From the NCBI RefSeq assembly GCF_030867095.1, contig NC_081824.1, positions 137,917,433-137,981,432 on the forward strand: a DNA stretch of 64,000 nt, written 5' to 3'. This DNA is from Alligator mississippiensis (taxonomy: Eukaryota; Chordata; Crocodylia; Alligatoridae). A program made the position numbers and the translations under genes. The notes under the pieces were generated by a model. The model did no database searches, was not told where the DNA came from, and saw only the letters and a program-made list of their open reading frames with translations. This document shows, in pieces, positions 1 through 10,222 of this stretch (position 1 is the first letter of the stretch; each line of letters opens with the position of its first letter).

Positions 1-2607
1 ACAGGACGTAGGAGGGGATTAATCTCTGAAAAACTATTAACAGGAGCAATAGAAAGTAAAGAAGAAAAGTAAATCTAGGACAAGAGAGATTTATATGGAG
101 ACCAGAAAGCTAGGAAGGGAAAAGACAAAATGGAAAAAGATGAGGGAACAGTGGAAAGTGAGAGAGGCTGTAACAACAGATGCCTGGAAAATAATGACAG
201 ATACAAGTTGAGGAAATCGGAGAGAGAGAAAGATCAGAGTCATAAACAGTGGTGTCCGAGTACAGACAAGGATTGATCCAGTGAGGAACCTTCTGAACAG
301 TCCTGTGCCTTGGAGAAGACAGAAGTAATAATTTTATTATTGTAAAGCTTAGAGAAAGTTAGTAACTAGAAGCCTAACCTCACCTGACAATGGTAGACTG
401 ACATCAAAAAATGCTCCATTTGTGCCTTCCTTTTTAAGACTAGAGACCAGATTTAACTGCCAGGGTGAAGAGAGACATCGACTGCAGATGCAAATATTTG
501 AGGAGCAAGCAATGCTATATGGGAGAGACTACATATTGGACTCAGTGATAAAATCTACAAAGAAGGAGCTGGATTATTAAAGCAGATGATCTTGAATGGG
601 CCACAACTTCCAAGATGAGGCCAGACCTGAGGAAGGACCCTAAAGAATTTGTCAATTCATTAACCATCAGCAATAACCTATCTGCTGAGATCAACAATAA
701 CTGGAGGTTTTCAACATGAGTGTGAGATTCTTGAGTGGACCAAAAGCAAACTTAACCAACAGCTCCATTTATGCTGTGCCTCAGCTAAGGACCAGAAAAG
801 GTTAGACTATTAGATTAAGTTTTAGAATGTTTTAATTCAGTACCATTCCTACAGCATCTCACTTGCTGAGAGGTAGGTGAAATGTCAGTTTAAACCTGAA
901 AGGTAAATATTTATATTTGCATACAAATGTATTCAAAATTAACTACTGGGTATACATATTATTATGTAAGATCAAGAATATTTTGATACATAGCTGTGAT
1001 CCAGCTCCTGCAAGCCCTTCTAAATGCATTTAATTTAGGCAGTGGGAGTTATCCCACTGGTCTCAGTGGGACTACTAATCTACCTGCCTGATTAAAATTA
1101 AGCACTCTGTTAGGGCTTGTGATCATTATGATCAATGTTACACCTGATGAAGAATGCCTTTTATTTGAAAACTTGTCTAACTTTATCTCAGTTACATAGT
1201 TGGTTTAATAAAAGATATCACCCCAAGAAATCCTTACTTCTACCACAATTTTACACAATAATTTAATGTAAAAATATCAGCATTTTCCTCATATCTTTAA
1301 ATATTTACACAACTTAATTATCCAGCTAGATTTTAATCTTGCTTTATAGGTAGTGACATTATATGTAACTGTACCACACACACGGTCACATTTCCCACAC
1401 GCACTTTTTTTACAGAGAAGATCAAGCCCAGTTCTTACAAGTCCATACTTCACAAGGGCTTCTTGACCTGAAGCCTCTGTGACTGCAAGTGCTGGGGTCT
1501 ATCCATGTGAAGCAGTTTGCATGTTTGGAGATGTAATCAAGATAAAATTCTTCACTTTTAAAATCAGAAGTCTGCTTTTGGATTTGCTATTATCAGATAG
1601 TATAAGCTAACCGAGCCATTATAAATTGCAAGGCACTGATTCTGTAAAGACTTACAGATGTGCTTAAAGTTAACCATATGAGAAATCATAGTGACTTCAG
1701 GGGAGATATTTACATGCTTAAAGTATGTAGAGTATCTTTTTCAGGCATGATGTTCTATTTAATATTATCATGTAAGTAGTGGCTAAATTGATCATTCAAA
1801 TCAGAAGCATCTGCTTTCACTGTTGTTGATTGTGCCATGGCTTTCAAAGTCCATAGCTAACAGAGTTCCTAGTGAATTTATTGACAGCAGGTTACAGGTT
1901 TGTGCTGCTTTGTTTATATTAAGAGGTGCAGTAGATTGACAGTGGTGTGTGTGTGTGTGCGTGTTCAGCTACAGGAAATTCAGCATAACAAAATTTAGAA
2001 ACATGCATACTTTTGCCTAAACTCTTAAAGTAAAAAAATCCCAAACTATAATAGCTAATCTTCCAAAACCTATAAACTCCCCCAAATCATGAGATTGTCT
2101 TAAAAATCATGATTTTTTTTTTTAAGGAACCGAGAGACTTTGGAGGGGGAAGGCAGGGCTTGAATTCTTATTTTCAAATCTTCTGATTCATGTTATTAAC
2201 CTTATTTGCACAACCACACAGACTAGGAATGTATTAAAAAAATGAAAAGATAGTTGGGATTCTCATGCTAAACTTGACAAAAACCACAAAACCCCCAAAA
2301 CCCATGAGATTATCAATAAAATCATGAACGTTTGCAAAAGTGATTAAAATAATATTAGAAAATAGTCAAGGAAAGTGACAGGTCAATCCAAAAATTTTTA
2401 GCACATGCCTTTAATTTTATCACAGGTCTGGCTCTGAGATTAATTGAATACTGTTTTGTTCTTCAATATTTCTTTCTGGGAGAAGGTTTCTCTTCATCAG
2501 TTTATGACACTTACTTGTCCAGACTGTAGAACTCCTATCCATTGGACTAGTAAAATGTTTGAAGTGGACCCACAGAAATCAGTAGGACTGCTTGTGGAGG
2601 AAGGTAT
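1..2607. other. Upstream intergenic region, AT-rich, no gene seen
   Basis: No convincing coding sequence. It contains a repeat copy at about 1140-1225, a short GT run near 1945-1962, and two related AT-rich segments at about 2075-2110 and 2285-2325 sharing the pattern ATGAGATT...AATCATGA, probably remnants of an old interspersed repeat. The remainder shows nothing recognisable. Confidence 0.6.
1140..1225 (-). repeat. Unclassified dispersed repeat, antisense copy
   Basis: Read on the minus strand this segment has GTGATATCTTTTATTAAACC, then a purine-rich stretch, then CTTCATCAGGTG. The same order (GTGATATCTTTTATCAGAGC ... CCTTCATCAGGC) occurs on the plus strand at about 14200-14300. I recognise the pattern as common in reptile genomes but cannot assign its class. 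Confidence 0.55.
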
Positions 2608-2609
2608 TA

Positions 2610-3136
2610 CAGGTTTCCCTCACTTTATGCTATACATGCTCTCCTGGAAAACAGCACATAACTTGAATTAGCATAAAGGGAACCCACTTTACAATGTAAC
2701 AAATAGGGATATGTTCCAAGACTTCAACTGTATTGATGTGGCATCGTGTCACTCCCGGGGCAGCAGCAGCTCCAGAAGCACGGGCACCAGCTGCCCTGAG
2801 CAGTGGCTGTGGGTGCTGCTGCCAGGCGGCTTCATGGCTCATAGCTCCCAGGGTGCAGCCCTGACATGGCCAGACTGGGCTGGGCTGGAGAAGCCGGTGC
2901 TGCAGCCTAGGCTGGGCACCACCACCTGGCTCAGCCCTCCCAAATAATGTTTTCTTCCTCCGCTTATGGCATCACTCCCACAATGCACTGCACAAAGCAG
3001 CTGACTGCAGGCTTCCACCACACTGATCGCATAAAAGTGAATCTACCTTGCATATAACAATTTTTTGGTATAAAAAGGGTCATTGCATAAGAGTGAATTC
3101 GCATGTACAGAGCCCGCATAAAGCAAGGGACACCTG
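2610..3136. mobile_element. Tigger/pogo-like non-autonomous DNA element, copy 1
   Basis: The left end CAGGTTTCCCTCACTTTATGC and the right end (read in reverse complement, CAGGTGTCCCTTGCTTTATGC) form terminal inverted repeats, and the element is flanked by TA on both sides (2608-2609, 3137-3138). TA duplication and CAGG-type ends resemble TcMar-Tigger elements. About 145 bp on the left and 170 bp on the right are shared with the copy at 9755-10220. The middle (about 2755-2950) is GC-rich and differs from that copy. There is no transposase. Confidence 0.8.
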
Positions 3137-3138
3137 TA

Positions 3139-4019
3139 TTCAATATAGAGAGAGTTATTATAATATGGCCCTTTATTTGGAATTCCATGCGCTGTAAGCC
3201 TGCAAGGGGGTAGGGCTGGGAAAACAGAAGCAGACAAACATTCCTGCAACATCTTAAAGCATCCACATTTCTGCTTAAGTATCTTCTGGAGAATGCTTAT
3301 AACTAATGAGTAGTTTTTCCTTCCATCAAAATCAGCTGTTTCTATTTGGGAGGAATAATTCTTTGTTTTTTTCCATTTCCAAGAGTGCTCATCATCTAAA
3401 GTATATTTCAAAAGGCTCAGCCCTGTTCTTCTGCTCAAATGTTCCTATTTATAACTTTCTAAGATCGGAGTCTAGCAACTTGGCTAACTGAGATGCAGTG
3501 GCATTAGAACAACCTCTCTTCCACCTGCTTAGGAGAGAGGCTTGCAGTATGGTGCAAGCCTCTGCTCCTTCCCACAGTATGAAACAAGGGACTGTTTCTA
3601 CACCATCTTGGCATTCCTGCTGAAGCAATAACTGTTGTTTGTGACATTTAACTGCTAACTTGCTGTCAAGTCTTACCAATGGGAAGAGATACTGGTTCAC
3701 CCAGGATTACTTTCCAATCCCACTCAGTACTGAAGGGTTTGGATGCACTGGTTTTAATGTTTTGAGTTTCCACGTCATGGTTTTTGTTTTTGTAATTGTC
3801 CATCCTTTGGTGCCTCAGAGTTTGGCTGGTGCCTGCACCTTACCATGAGGTGGGGAGTCCTGTCATTCTCCTAACGAGGGAGGCATTGATGACTGGGGAT
3901 GGGTGGTGCAGTGGGTTGTGTTCTGTATATTTTGAAAGAGAGATGGTGGACAGCAAACATTACGTTTTGTAGTTGTTGGGAGGTGACACCTATGAGAAGT
4001 TCATTTATGTTTAGATACT
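3139..4019. other. Intergenic, no gene seen
   Basis: Nothing coding was recognised. The segment contains the first copy of a block (3591-3689) that recurs inside the ATT-rich array downstream. Confidence 0.5.
3591..3689. repeat. Duplicated block, copy A
   Basis: Starts ACTGTTTCTACACCATCTTGG and ends near GGGAAGAGAT. It is matched with few changes and small indels by 4552-4649. Flanks of the two copies do not match, so only about 97 bp is shared. Confidence 0.85.
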
Positions 4020-4760
4020 TTAACAACAATAATATTACTATTACTATTAAATATATTATTAATAATATTAGCATGCTGATTATTGTTATGAAGGTGCTAT
4101 GATTAGCATTAGTAGTATAACGAATAACAGTAATACAATAATCCAAATACTAACACTTTATATTATTATTATTCATGATAATACTAACACCTTAATAATC
4201 ATAATTGTTACAATTACAATGACTATTAACAGTAACCCTAACATTGTATTCTTACTATTATTATTAATACTAACACATTAATAACTGTACTTTATTATTG
4301 CTTGTATTACTATTATAATGATTAATAGCAATACGAATAATACTAATACCTTAATATCATTACTATTACTTTTAATCATATTACTACTAATACTAACACC
4401 TTAATAATCATAGAGGTATTAGTTAAGGTGTTAATACTAACACCTTAATAATCATATTAATACAAAATTAACACATTATTATTACTATTAATAGTAATAC
4501 CAATTACACTAACATCTACATATTATTACAACTATTATTAATAACACGAATACTGTTTCTACACCCTCTTGGCTTTCCTGAAGCAAAAACTGTTGTTTCT
4601 GTTGTTTAACTGCCAACTTGCTGTCAAATGTCACCCGCTGGGGGAGATGATTAATAATCATCACAATTATTAATTATGATAAGTTACACCAATAATACTA
4701 ATACTAACACCTTAATATCGTTAGCACTATGACAATGATTATCGTATTGTATTGTTGTTT
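4020..4760. repeat. Degenerate ATT/AAT trinucleotide array with higher-order units
   Basis: Nearly pure A/T trinucleotide variants (ATT, ACT, AAC, ATA). A longer unit of the form AATACTAACACCTTAATAAT recurs (about 4182, 4388, 4432, 4696), so the array has evolved beyond a simple microsatellite. A perfect 11-bp inverted repeat sits at 4423-4448, and a unique-sequence block (4552-4649) is embedded in the array. Confidence 0.85.
4552..4649. repeat. Duplicated block, copy B, embedded in the ATT array
   Basis: Second copy of the block at 3591-3689, bounded on both sides by ATT-type sequence. It carries small deletions relative to copy A (CCTGCTGAAG versus CCTGAAG). Confidence 0.85.
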
Positions 4761-4798
4761 GTCCTTTGCAAGTGAAGATGACCGCATTCAGTGAGGCC

Positions 4799-4900
4799 CA
4801 GGGGGGAGAAGAGATAAAAGGAAGCGGGAAAGAAAAAGGAAGGGAGAAAAATGAAAGGGAGAGAGAGAAGAAAAGGAGAAAGAAGAGGGAGGAAAGGGGG
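4799..4900 (+). repeat. Polypurine tract
   Basis: About 100 bp of G and A on the plus strand with only isolated pyrimidines (T near 4815 and 4852, C near 4825). It is a low-complexity tract about 600 bp upstream of the IGF2R start codon. Confidence 0.8.
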
Positions 4901-5187
4901 CGCGTGTGGAGACTAGAGCATGTAGGTACACAGATGACTTGTTATATAAGCCCAATCTTTGCCCTGAACTATCTGCTGCAGCAGGGGCAGGAGAGCCATG
5001 AGGACTGGACACGAGATATGATATGACATAAGATATATTAGATATAATACTATAAATAGATGATAGAATATAGTACAATAATAATGTTCAAGATAGAATA
5101 TAATATTTCAGTAATAATGTTCAAGATCTAAGAATCACTGAATGATAATTAACTTAAGGGCACACAATGCCACAATAAATCCTCCTA

Positions 5188-5245
5188 ATTGGGGGTTGCT
5201 GGTTGCAGCCATGTCGGTCTGAGGACAAAGAGCCTTGTCAGCCTA
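5188..5245 (+). repeat. Fragment of a dispersed repeat next to the promoter
   Basis: The sequence GGTTGCAGCCATGTCGGTCT followed by GAGGACAAAGAGCCTTGTCAG resembles the 5' end of the same reptile repeat family as at 14170-14310. That judgement rests on recalled family pattern, not on a match inside the window. Confidence 0.4.
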
Positions 5246-5405
5246 CAACAGTAATTCCTCACAGCCGCGTCCGCACTCAAAACAACACTCATCCCGAGCT
5301 GAGGTGAGAGCGGACAGCTGTGACGTATTCGTACACACGGGTTGGGAGGAAGTTCCGGAGGGGGCGGGGGTAGAACGTAGCCGTCACGCACCGCCTGACT
5401 GCGGC

Positions 5406-5457
5406 CACGTGGTGCGGCGGTCACGTGAGGGCGGCGCTCGGGGGAGGGTCACATGAC
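5406..5457 (+). promoter_or_regulatory. Three E-boxes resembling CLEAR (TFEB/TFE3) sites
   Basis: CACGTG at 5406-5411, GTCACGTGAG at 5420-5429 and GTCACATGAC at 5448-5457. The second and third each differ by one base from the published CLEAR palindrome GTCACGTGAC used by TFEB and TFE3 at lysosomal genes. The location inside the CpG island just upstream of exon 1 fits a lysosome-biogenesis input. Binding is inferred; USF/MYC-family factors also use CACGTG. Confidence 0.6.
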
Positions 5458-5500
5458 TGCCCAGTTCCGCTCGGGGGTGATGCCCGCGGCGCCGCGCTGA
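5453..5500 (+). CDS. Possible upstream ORF, 15 codons plus stop
   Basis: An ATG at 5453 opens a frame that contains a second ATG at 5480 and stops with TGA at 5498-5500, 29 bases before the IGF2R ATG and in another frame. It matters only if transcription starts upstream of 5453. The receptor start itself has a pyrimidine at -3, so initiation may be sensitive to upstream AUGs. Confidence 0.35.
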   Translation: MTAQFRSGVMPAAPR

Positions 5501-5529
5501 CCAGCTGTCTCCTCCCCTCTCTCTCGCCT

Positions 5530-5630
5530 ATGGCTGCCGCCGCGCCCCCGGCCTGGCTGCTGCCGGTCCTGCTGCTGCCGGTCCTGCTGCGGGCCGCCCC
5601 GGGCCCCGGCCTGGAGGCGCAGCTGTGCGG
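5530..5630 (+). CDS. IGF2R: IGF2R exon 1: start codon and signal peptide (residues 1-34)
   Basis: The ATG at 5530 is the first in-frame ATG; the frame upstream is open but has none. The peptide has a short Ala/Pro start, a Leu-rich hydrophobic core (about residues 9-20) and a small/Pro-rich region AAPGPG, a typical secretory signal. It ends in LCG, with the Cys matching the first Cys of the mature mammalian receptor. The donor G|GTAGGT leaves phase 2. The signal is shorter than the roughly 40 residues of mammals. The following intron 1 (5631-14395) holds several repeats, listed separately, and no other exon. Confidence 0.93.
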
Positions 5631-5830
5631 GTAGGTGCGGCGCCCAGCCCGCGGGTTGGGGGGCGGCTTTAGGGGTGGGCGCTGCTGCTTGTGGGCTCGC
5701 GGGGTGACCCTGGGGGCTGGGGTGAGCTCGGTTTCATGAAATTGTGCAGTGTGTTGAGTGTGCATGCGCACATGTATGTATACACAGGCGGGCATAGCTA
5801 TGGGTAGATAGAGATGTGTGTGTATATATA

Positions 5831-6035
5831 TTGCAACAAGTAGGGTCGGAAGGGATCTCAGGAGGTCACATCTAGTCCAGCCCCCTGCTCCAGGCAGGGC
5901 CAGCCCCAAATAGATCACCCCAGCCAGGGCTTTGTCCAGCGGGGTCCTAAAAACCTCCCAGGATGGGGAGTCCACCACATTTCTGGGTAACCTGCTCCAG
6001 TACTTCACCACTCTCTTAGAGAGTCTTTCTTAAAA
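5831..6035 (-). mobile_element. CR1 LINE 3' end, antisense
   Basis: Contains the CR1 3' signature on the minus strand (plus strand reads GTAGGGTCGGAAGGGATCTC, CCCCTGCTCCAGGCAGG, CCAGGGCTTTGTCCAG). It is 5'-truncated, leaving about 200 bp, and lies about 200 bp after exon 1. Confidence 0.9.
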
Positions 6036-6049
6036 TATAAAAATACATT

Positions 6050-6240
6050 TATATATTTACTTCTACCTTGTTAGTGAGACAAATGAGTAGTAGTAGTAAT
6101 AGTAATAATAAAAATTCCTTTAAGCCTGAGAGCAAACCCAGACAGGTGAAAGGGGGAGCAGTCCACTCTAAAATGTATGTATGTGTGGACTGCTCCCTCT
6201 TTCACCTGTCTGGGTTTACTCTCAGACTTAAAGGAGTTCG
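6050..6240. repeat. Foldback element with 51-bp arms
   Basis: The left arm 6116-6166 and right arm 6185-6235 are inverted copies with 48 of 51 positions matching, separated by an 18-base spacer. A related single-arm copy lies at about 7775-7894, and the similarity extends leftwards into AT-rich sequence GTGAG(A/G)CAAATGAG. The arms would form a strong hairpin in the unspliced RNA. The family is not recognised. Confidence 0.85.
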
Positions 6241-6344
6241 TGAGCACACACGTGTACACCCCCTATGTGTGTGTGTATTTGTAATTAGTTTTTAAAGGCA
6301 TGTTTACATGCCTACTACTGGGCTGCATTGGTAGAAGTGTTGTC

Positions 6345-6915
6345 AGCAGATCGAGGGAAGTGATTATTCCCCTCTATTCAGCTACTGGTGATGACACATC
6401 TGGAGTGCTGTATCCAGTGTTGGACCCCCTGGTACAGAAGGAATGCGGACAAATTGGGGAGAGTTCAGCCTAGGGCAGCAAAATGGTTGAGGGCCTGGGG
6501 CACATGATTTGAGGAGAGGCTGAGGGAACTGGGCTTATTTAGTCTGGAGAAGAGAATGAGTGGGGATTTAACAGCAGCCTTCAACTACCTGAAAAGGGAC
6601 TTGAAAGAGGATGGAGTTAGACTGTTCTCAGTGGTGGCAAATGACAAAACAAGGAACAATGGTCTCAAGTTGCAGCAAGAGAGGTTTAGGTTGGGTATTA
6701 GGAAAACTTTCTCACTAGGACAGTGGCAAAGCATTGGAACAATTTACCCAGAGAGGTTGTAGAATCTCAATCCTTAGAAGTTTTTAAGAAATGGCTTGAC
6801 AAAGCCCTGGCTGGGATGATCTAGTTGAGGATGGTATTGCTTTGTGCAGGGGGTTGGACTACATGATCTCCTGAGGTACCTTCCAACCCTAACTTTCTGT
6901 GATTATACTCTATGT
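6345..6915 (+). mobile_element. CR1 LINE 3' fragment, sense
   Basis: Degenerate end of CR1 ORF2 plus 3' UTR: GGAGTGCTGTATCCAGTGTT, GAGGAGAGGCTGAGGGAACT, TTTAGTCTGGAGAAGAG, CTTCAACTACCTGAAAAGGG and GGGGGTTGGACTACATGATC. The remaining ORF pieces are short and interrupted, so it is a dead, 5'-truncated copy. Confidence 0.92.
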
Positions 6916-9754
6916 TTGAGTAGTGAAGATCTCTTGGGGGGCCTGTTACAGGCCCAGAGACTTGTCACAATGTATTTGTTGCCTCCTGGCCCTTCCCCAG
7001 CTGTTGTTGCTGAGTTGAAGAGCTGCAGAAGTCTGCTTTCCCTTTTTTTTGGGGGGGAGGGTGCATCTCTCATCTCTAAGTGGACTATAGGTACATTTTG
7101 TGGCATTGAACACCACAGTCATACATCAGTTTCTTCTATTTAGCTTTCCTTTTCTTTCCCAATCCTCGGGATCAAAGGAGATGTGCTAACTTATTCTGAT
7201 TTATGTAAGCATGTGCTGCTCCTCAAGGAGGAAATGGGAGCTAGTTTTTCCAGTTACTAACTTGGACAGCTGTCAGACTGAACAATGGTAGGAGAAAATG
7301 AAACTGTCTAGATGGAATGGGGGGGTGGTGTGTGTGTGTGTGCGCGTGAGTGAGCTCAGGGCCCTAAGTACTGTAGTGTCTCTGGCTTAGTTGAGCCATG
7401 CACCAGACCTGGTAGTATTACTCTAAAGGCCTAGGGTAGAACAAAGTGTGCAGTATGCTCACACTGGCCTTTTCCAGGCTTGACTATTTGCATTACATTG
7501 GGTAGCTTCTCAGCCTTGAAGAGATTCTGTCAGTGCTGTGTTTAGGAGTATCCTATCTGTTCTTGTGTTGAAACTGTCTCTTAACTATTTTGGATAAAGC
7601 CAAGTCATGCACAGCTTTACATGTTTCAACAGCTCAGTCAGACATGCACTTAACACTCCTTCTCCAAAATACTAATTTAAAGTCCATGTATGAAAACATG
7701 GAAACTTAGTGTGCAGGTGTTCTCTGGAAACTAGCATGGGTCTTTTGTTTTTACACTTCAATCTGTTTCTGTTTTATATATTTACTAATAATTTGTGAGT
7801 GAGGCAAATGAGGAGGAATAATGATAATAAAAAGCTATTTTAAAATTCATTTCAGTCTTGGAGCAAACCCAGGTAGGTGAAAGAGGGAGCAGTCGATTCT
7901 AATATGTGAATGATCAGTAGAACTCGGCAAGCAGGCTATTGTAACCATTTGGAAAGCAGTGGTTTGGACAGATGTCACCGTGGGCAGAATCGGGGCTTCT
8001 GAGTGTCTGCTTCCGAATTGCACTTGTGAAAAGGGGAGAACTGTCAGGTTAAGTTGGCCAGGTTGCCAGCTAGAATTGTTGCTCTCAAACCGAGTGCCCT
8101 TATTCTGGGACTGAAACATGATTAGCATGAACCCTTCAGTGCTGCTTCTAGAACAACTCGGGTTAAATTTGTACTTGAATGTCAACTTCATGGTTCCTTA
8201 AACTTGTTCACTGTATAACAAGTCTCTCTTAAACAAGAGCTATACTAAACGTTCATTAAGGGTGCCAGTCTTTGAAAGCTTACCTCTGTAAGGCATCTTT
8301 TTTTCCTTTTCAGGGAAGGGTGGACTTATAAGTACATTTTGTAGCATTGAACACCTTAGTCATATATCGGAGTTTCTTCTATTTAGCTTTCCTTTTCTCT
8401 TACAAGAACACTAGCATGTTGATCCCAAGCATATTGTTTTCTTGCATATAGCTTGCTTAATCCAGCCTTCATTTATCAGTATTGGCAAGGGAAGATAATG
8501 AGATTGCCTGATTGGGAGTGGGGGTGCGCACACATTATAGGTCTGTTTTGAAATAATATTATTACAGCTGTCTGTGCTGTTTGCTGTCATTTGTGTGATG
8601 GAAATTGGTATTTGGCATAACCCTTGCCTGATAATCGAAAACGTCTGATTTACTAAATTATTTGCATTTGAACAGTTATGAAAAACTTCTGGAAACTTGC
8701 CGTACAAAGTAAAACCAGATTTAAGTTGATTATCTTGTGCCTCATATACTGCAAACAGTTGTACTGAAGCAATATATATATATTTTTTTTCAGTTGATTC
8801 ACTTACGTTTGACTATAATTTGTGAAGAGTTAATTTTAAATATCAAAACTATCCCCTAGATGTACTATTGTTTATATAAGACACTGCTCAAAAATGGTTC
8901 ATCTCTCCTGTTGTCATGAGACTGACACAAGTTAAGGGACATTTAAAATTAATTGATTTTCATATTGATCATTTCTAACTTCTAGACAGCTATATATTTT
9001 CAGGGCAGTTGTTAAAGGAAAAAGCTTTTTTATTTCAGCCCCTCTTTGGCTTTGGTTTTTAGTGATTTTTTTCCATTTGTAGGATGAGCCATTGTGTGTA
9101 GTTTTCACATCCGTTTAACTGTGGAGGGTGGTAATTGCAACAGAGTTGGTGTTTCTACCTAATGCGTGAAAGCGAGAAGCATTACTAAAATGGTGCTAAG
9201 TTGTAAAAACACTTGCAAATTTCTAAATTAGTGATTCTATTGCAGACTGTAAAATATAAATACAAGTATCTGTGGAGTAGAAATTGAATATATATTTTTA
9301 AAATACAAAACGCCTACCTCCCAGCAACCTTAACTGCCCAAATCATCCCATCTCTGTATGCTCTAATAATATAATAACACGTGCTGGATTATTGCAACAC
9401 TAAAATGCATAGCACCACAAGTGATGACATGAATGAATACCATGTTTACCCTTAGCACATGCCCTGCCCTTTGGGATGGTAAAGAGCTATCTTTTATAGC
9501 CATCCCATGTGACTTTAGACATGTTCAGCTAAATTAACTCTTGTAAAGCATGTTGAAACATTTAACTAGAAGGTCCCTTCTATATATACAAGATATTACT
9601 CTACATATGCAAATGTGAGCTATTCCATCCCACTTTGCTAATAACATTCTTCCTTTGTCTTGTCTTGGAAAGTTTTATAATTGCTTTGACTGTATCCCAT
9701 ACAGTGAACTTCCTGCAGTTGTCATCATCTTAAAACTAGTGTTTGGAGCTTGTG
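6916..9754. other. Intron 1 interior, mostly unique sequence
   Basis: No exon or strong repeat apart from the foldback-family copy at 7775-7894 and a short GT run at 7325-7346. I see nothing coding here. Confidence 0.5.
7775..7894 (+). repeat. Single-arm copy of the 6050-6240 foldback family
   Basis: Shares GAGCAAACCCAG, GGTGAAAG and GGGAGCAGTC with the left arm at 6116-6166, and the AT-rich preface ending AATAATAAAAA. The second arm is absent. Confidence 0.75.
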
Positions 9755-10220
9755 CAGGTTTCCCTTGCTTTATGCTATACATGCGTTCCTGGAAAATGGC
9801 ACATAACTCGAATTAGCATAAAGGGAACCCACTTTACAATGTAACAAATAGGGATATGTTCCAAGACCTTGACAGTACTGACCCCCAGACCCATTTCTAC
9901 CACTTTTACAGGACAATTTTGGTACTCGCCAACAGCAGACAGTGCATGCAAACACAGGGCACTATCATAATGGGGATGGCAACTACAAAAACAAGCATCA
10001 GAGACAATGAGCGAGGAGTACAGATCCCCGCAGGAGACTATATTTTGGTGCGCATCACTCCCACAATGCACTGCACAAAGCAGCTGACTGTGGGCTTCTA
10101 CTACACCACTCGCATAAGAGTGAACTTACCTTGCATGTAATGAATTTTTGGTATAAAAAGCGTCATCGGATAAGAACGAATTTGCACGTACAGAACCTGC
10201 ATACAGCGATTGGAAACCTG
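9755..10220. mobile_element. Tigger/pogo-like non-autonomous DNA element, copy 2
   Basis: The left end CAGGTTTCCCTTGCTTTATGC nearly matches copy 1, and the right end reads CAGGTTTCCAATCGCTGTATG in reverse complement. The right flank is TA (10221-10222) and the left flank is TG (9753-9754), a probably decayed TA. The left about 120 bp and right about 170 bp match 2610-3136, while the middle (about 9885-10045) is different sequence. Confidence 0.8.
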
Positions 10221-10222
10221 TA

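Larger units (their letters stand above)
5260..5720 (+). promoter_or_regulatory. IGF2R: CpG-island promoter of IGF2R
   Basis: An abrupt GC- and CpG-rich stretch covers exon 1 in an otherwise AT-rich region. It has no TATA box at a convincing place. Candidate sites include a CRE-like TGACGT (5321-5326), an ETS-like GGAAGTTCCGG (around 5348-5358), a GC box GGGGCGGGGG (5361-5370) and three E-boxes (5406-5457). The transcription start is not determinable from sequence, but should lie between about 5330 and 5520. No other CpG-dense island is evident in the window, including intron 2. Confidence 0.8.

Noticed and set aside
4766-5026. 86-residue Lys/Glu/Arg-rich open frame
   Set aside because: It is a reading of the polypurine tract, with no protein-like conservation.
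5425-5529. Upstream extension of the exon 1 frame
   Set aside because: The frame is open but has no ATG before 5530, and the residues do not look like the receptor. The ATG at 5530 gives a normal signal peptide.
5421-6011. 196-residue open frame on the minus strand over exon 1
   Set aside because: It runs through the CpG island, exon 1 antisense and a CR1 tail; low-complexity Arg/Pro content and no family match.
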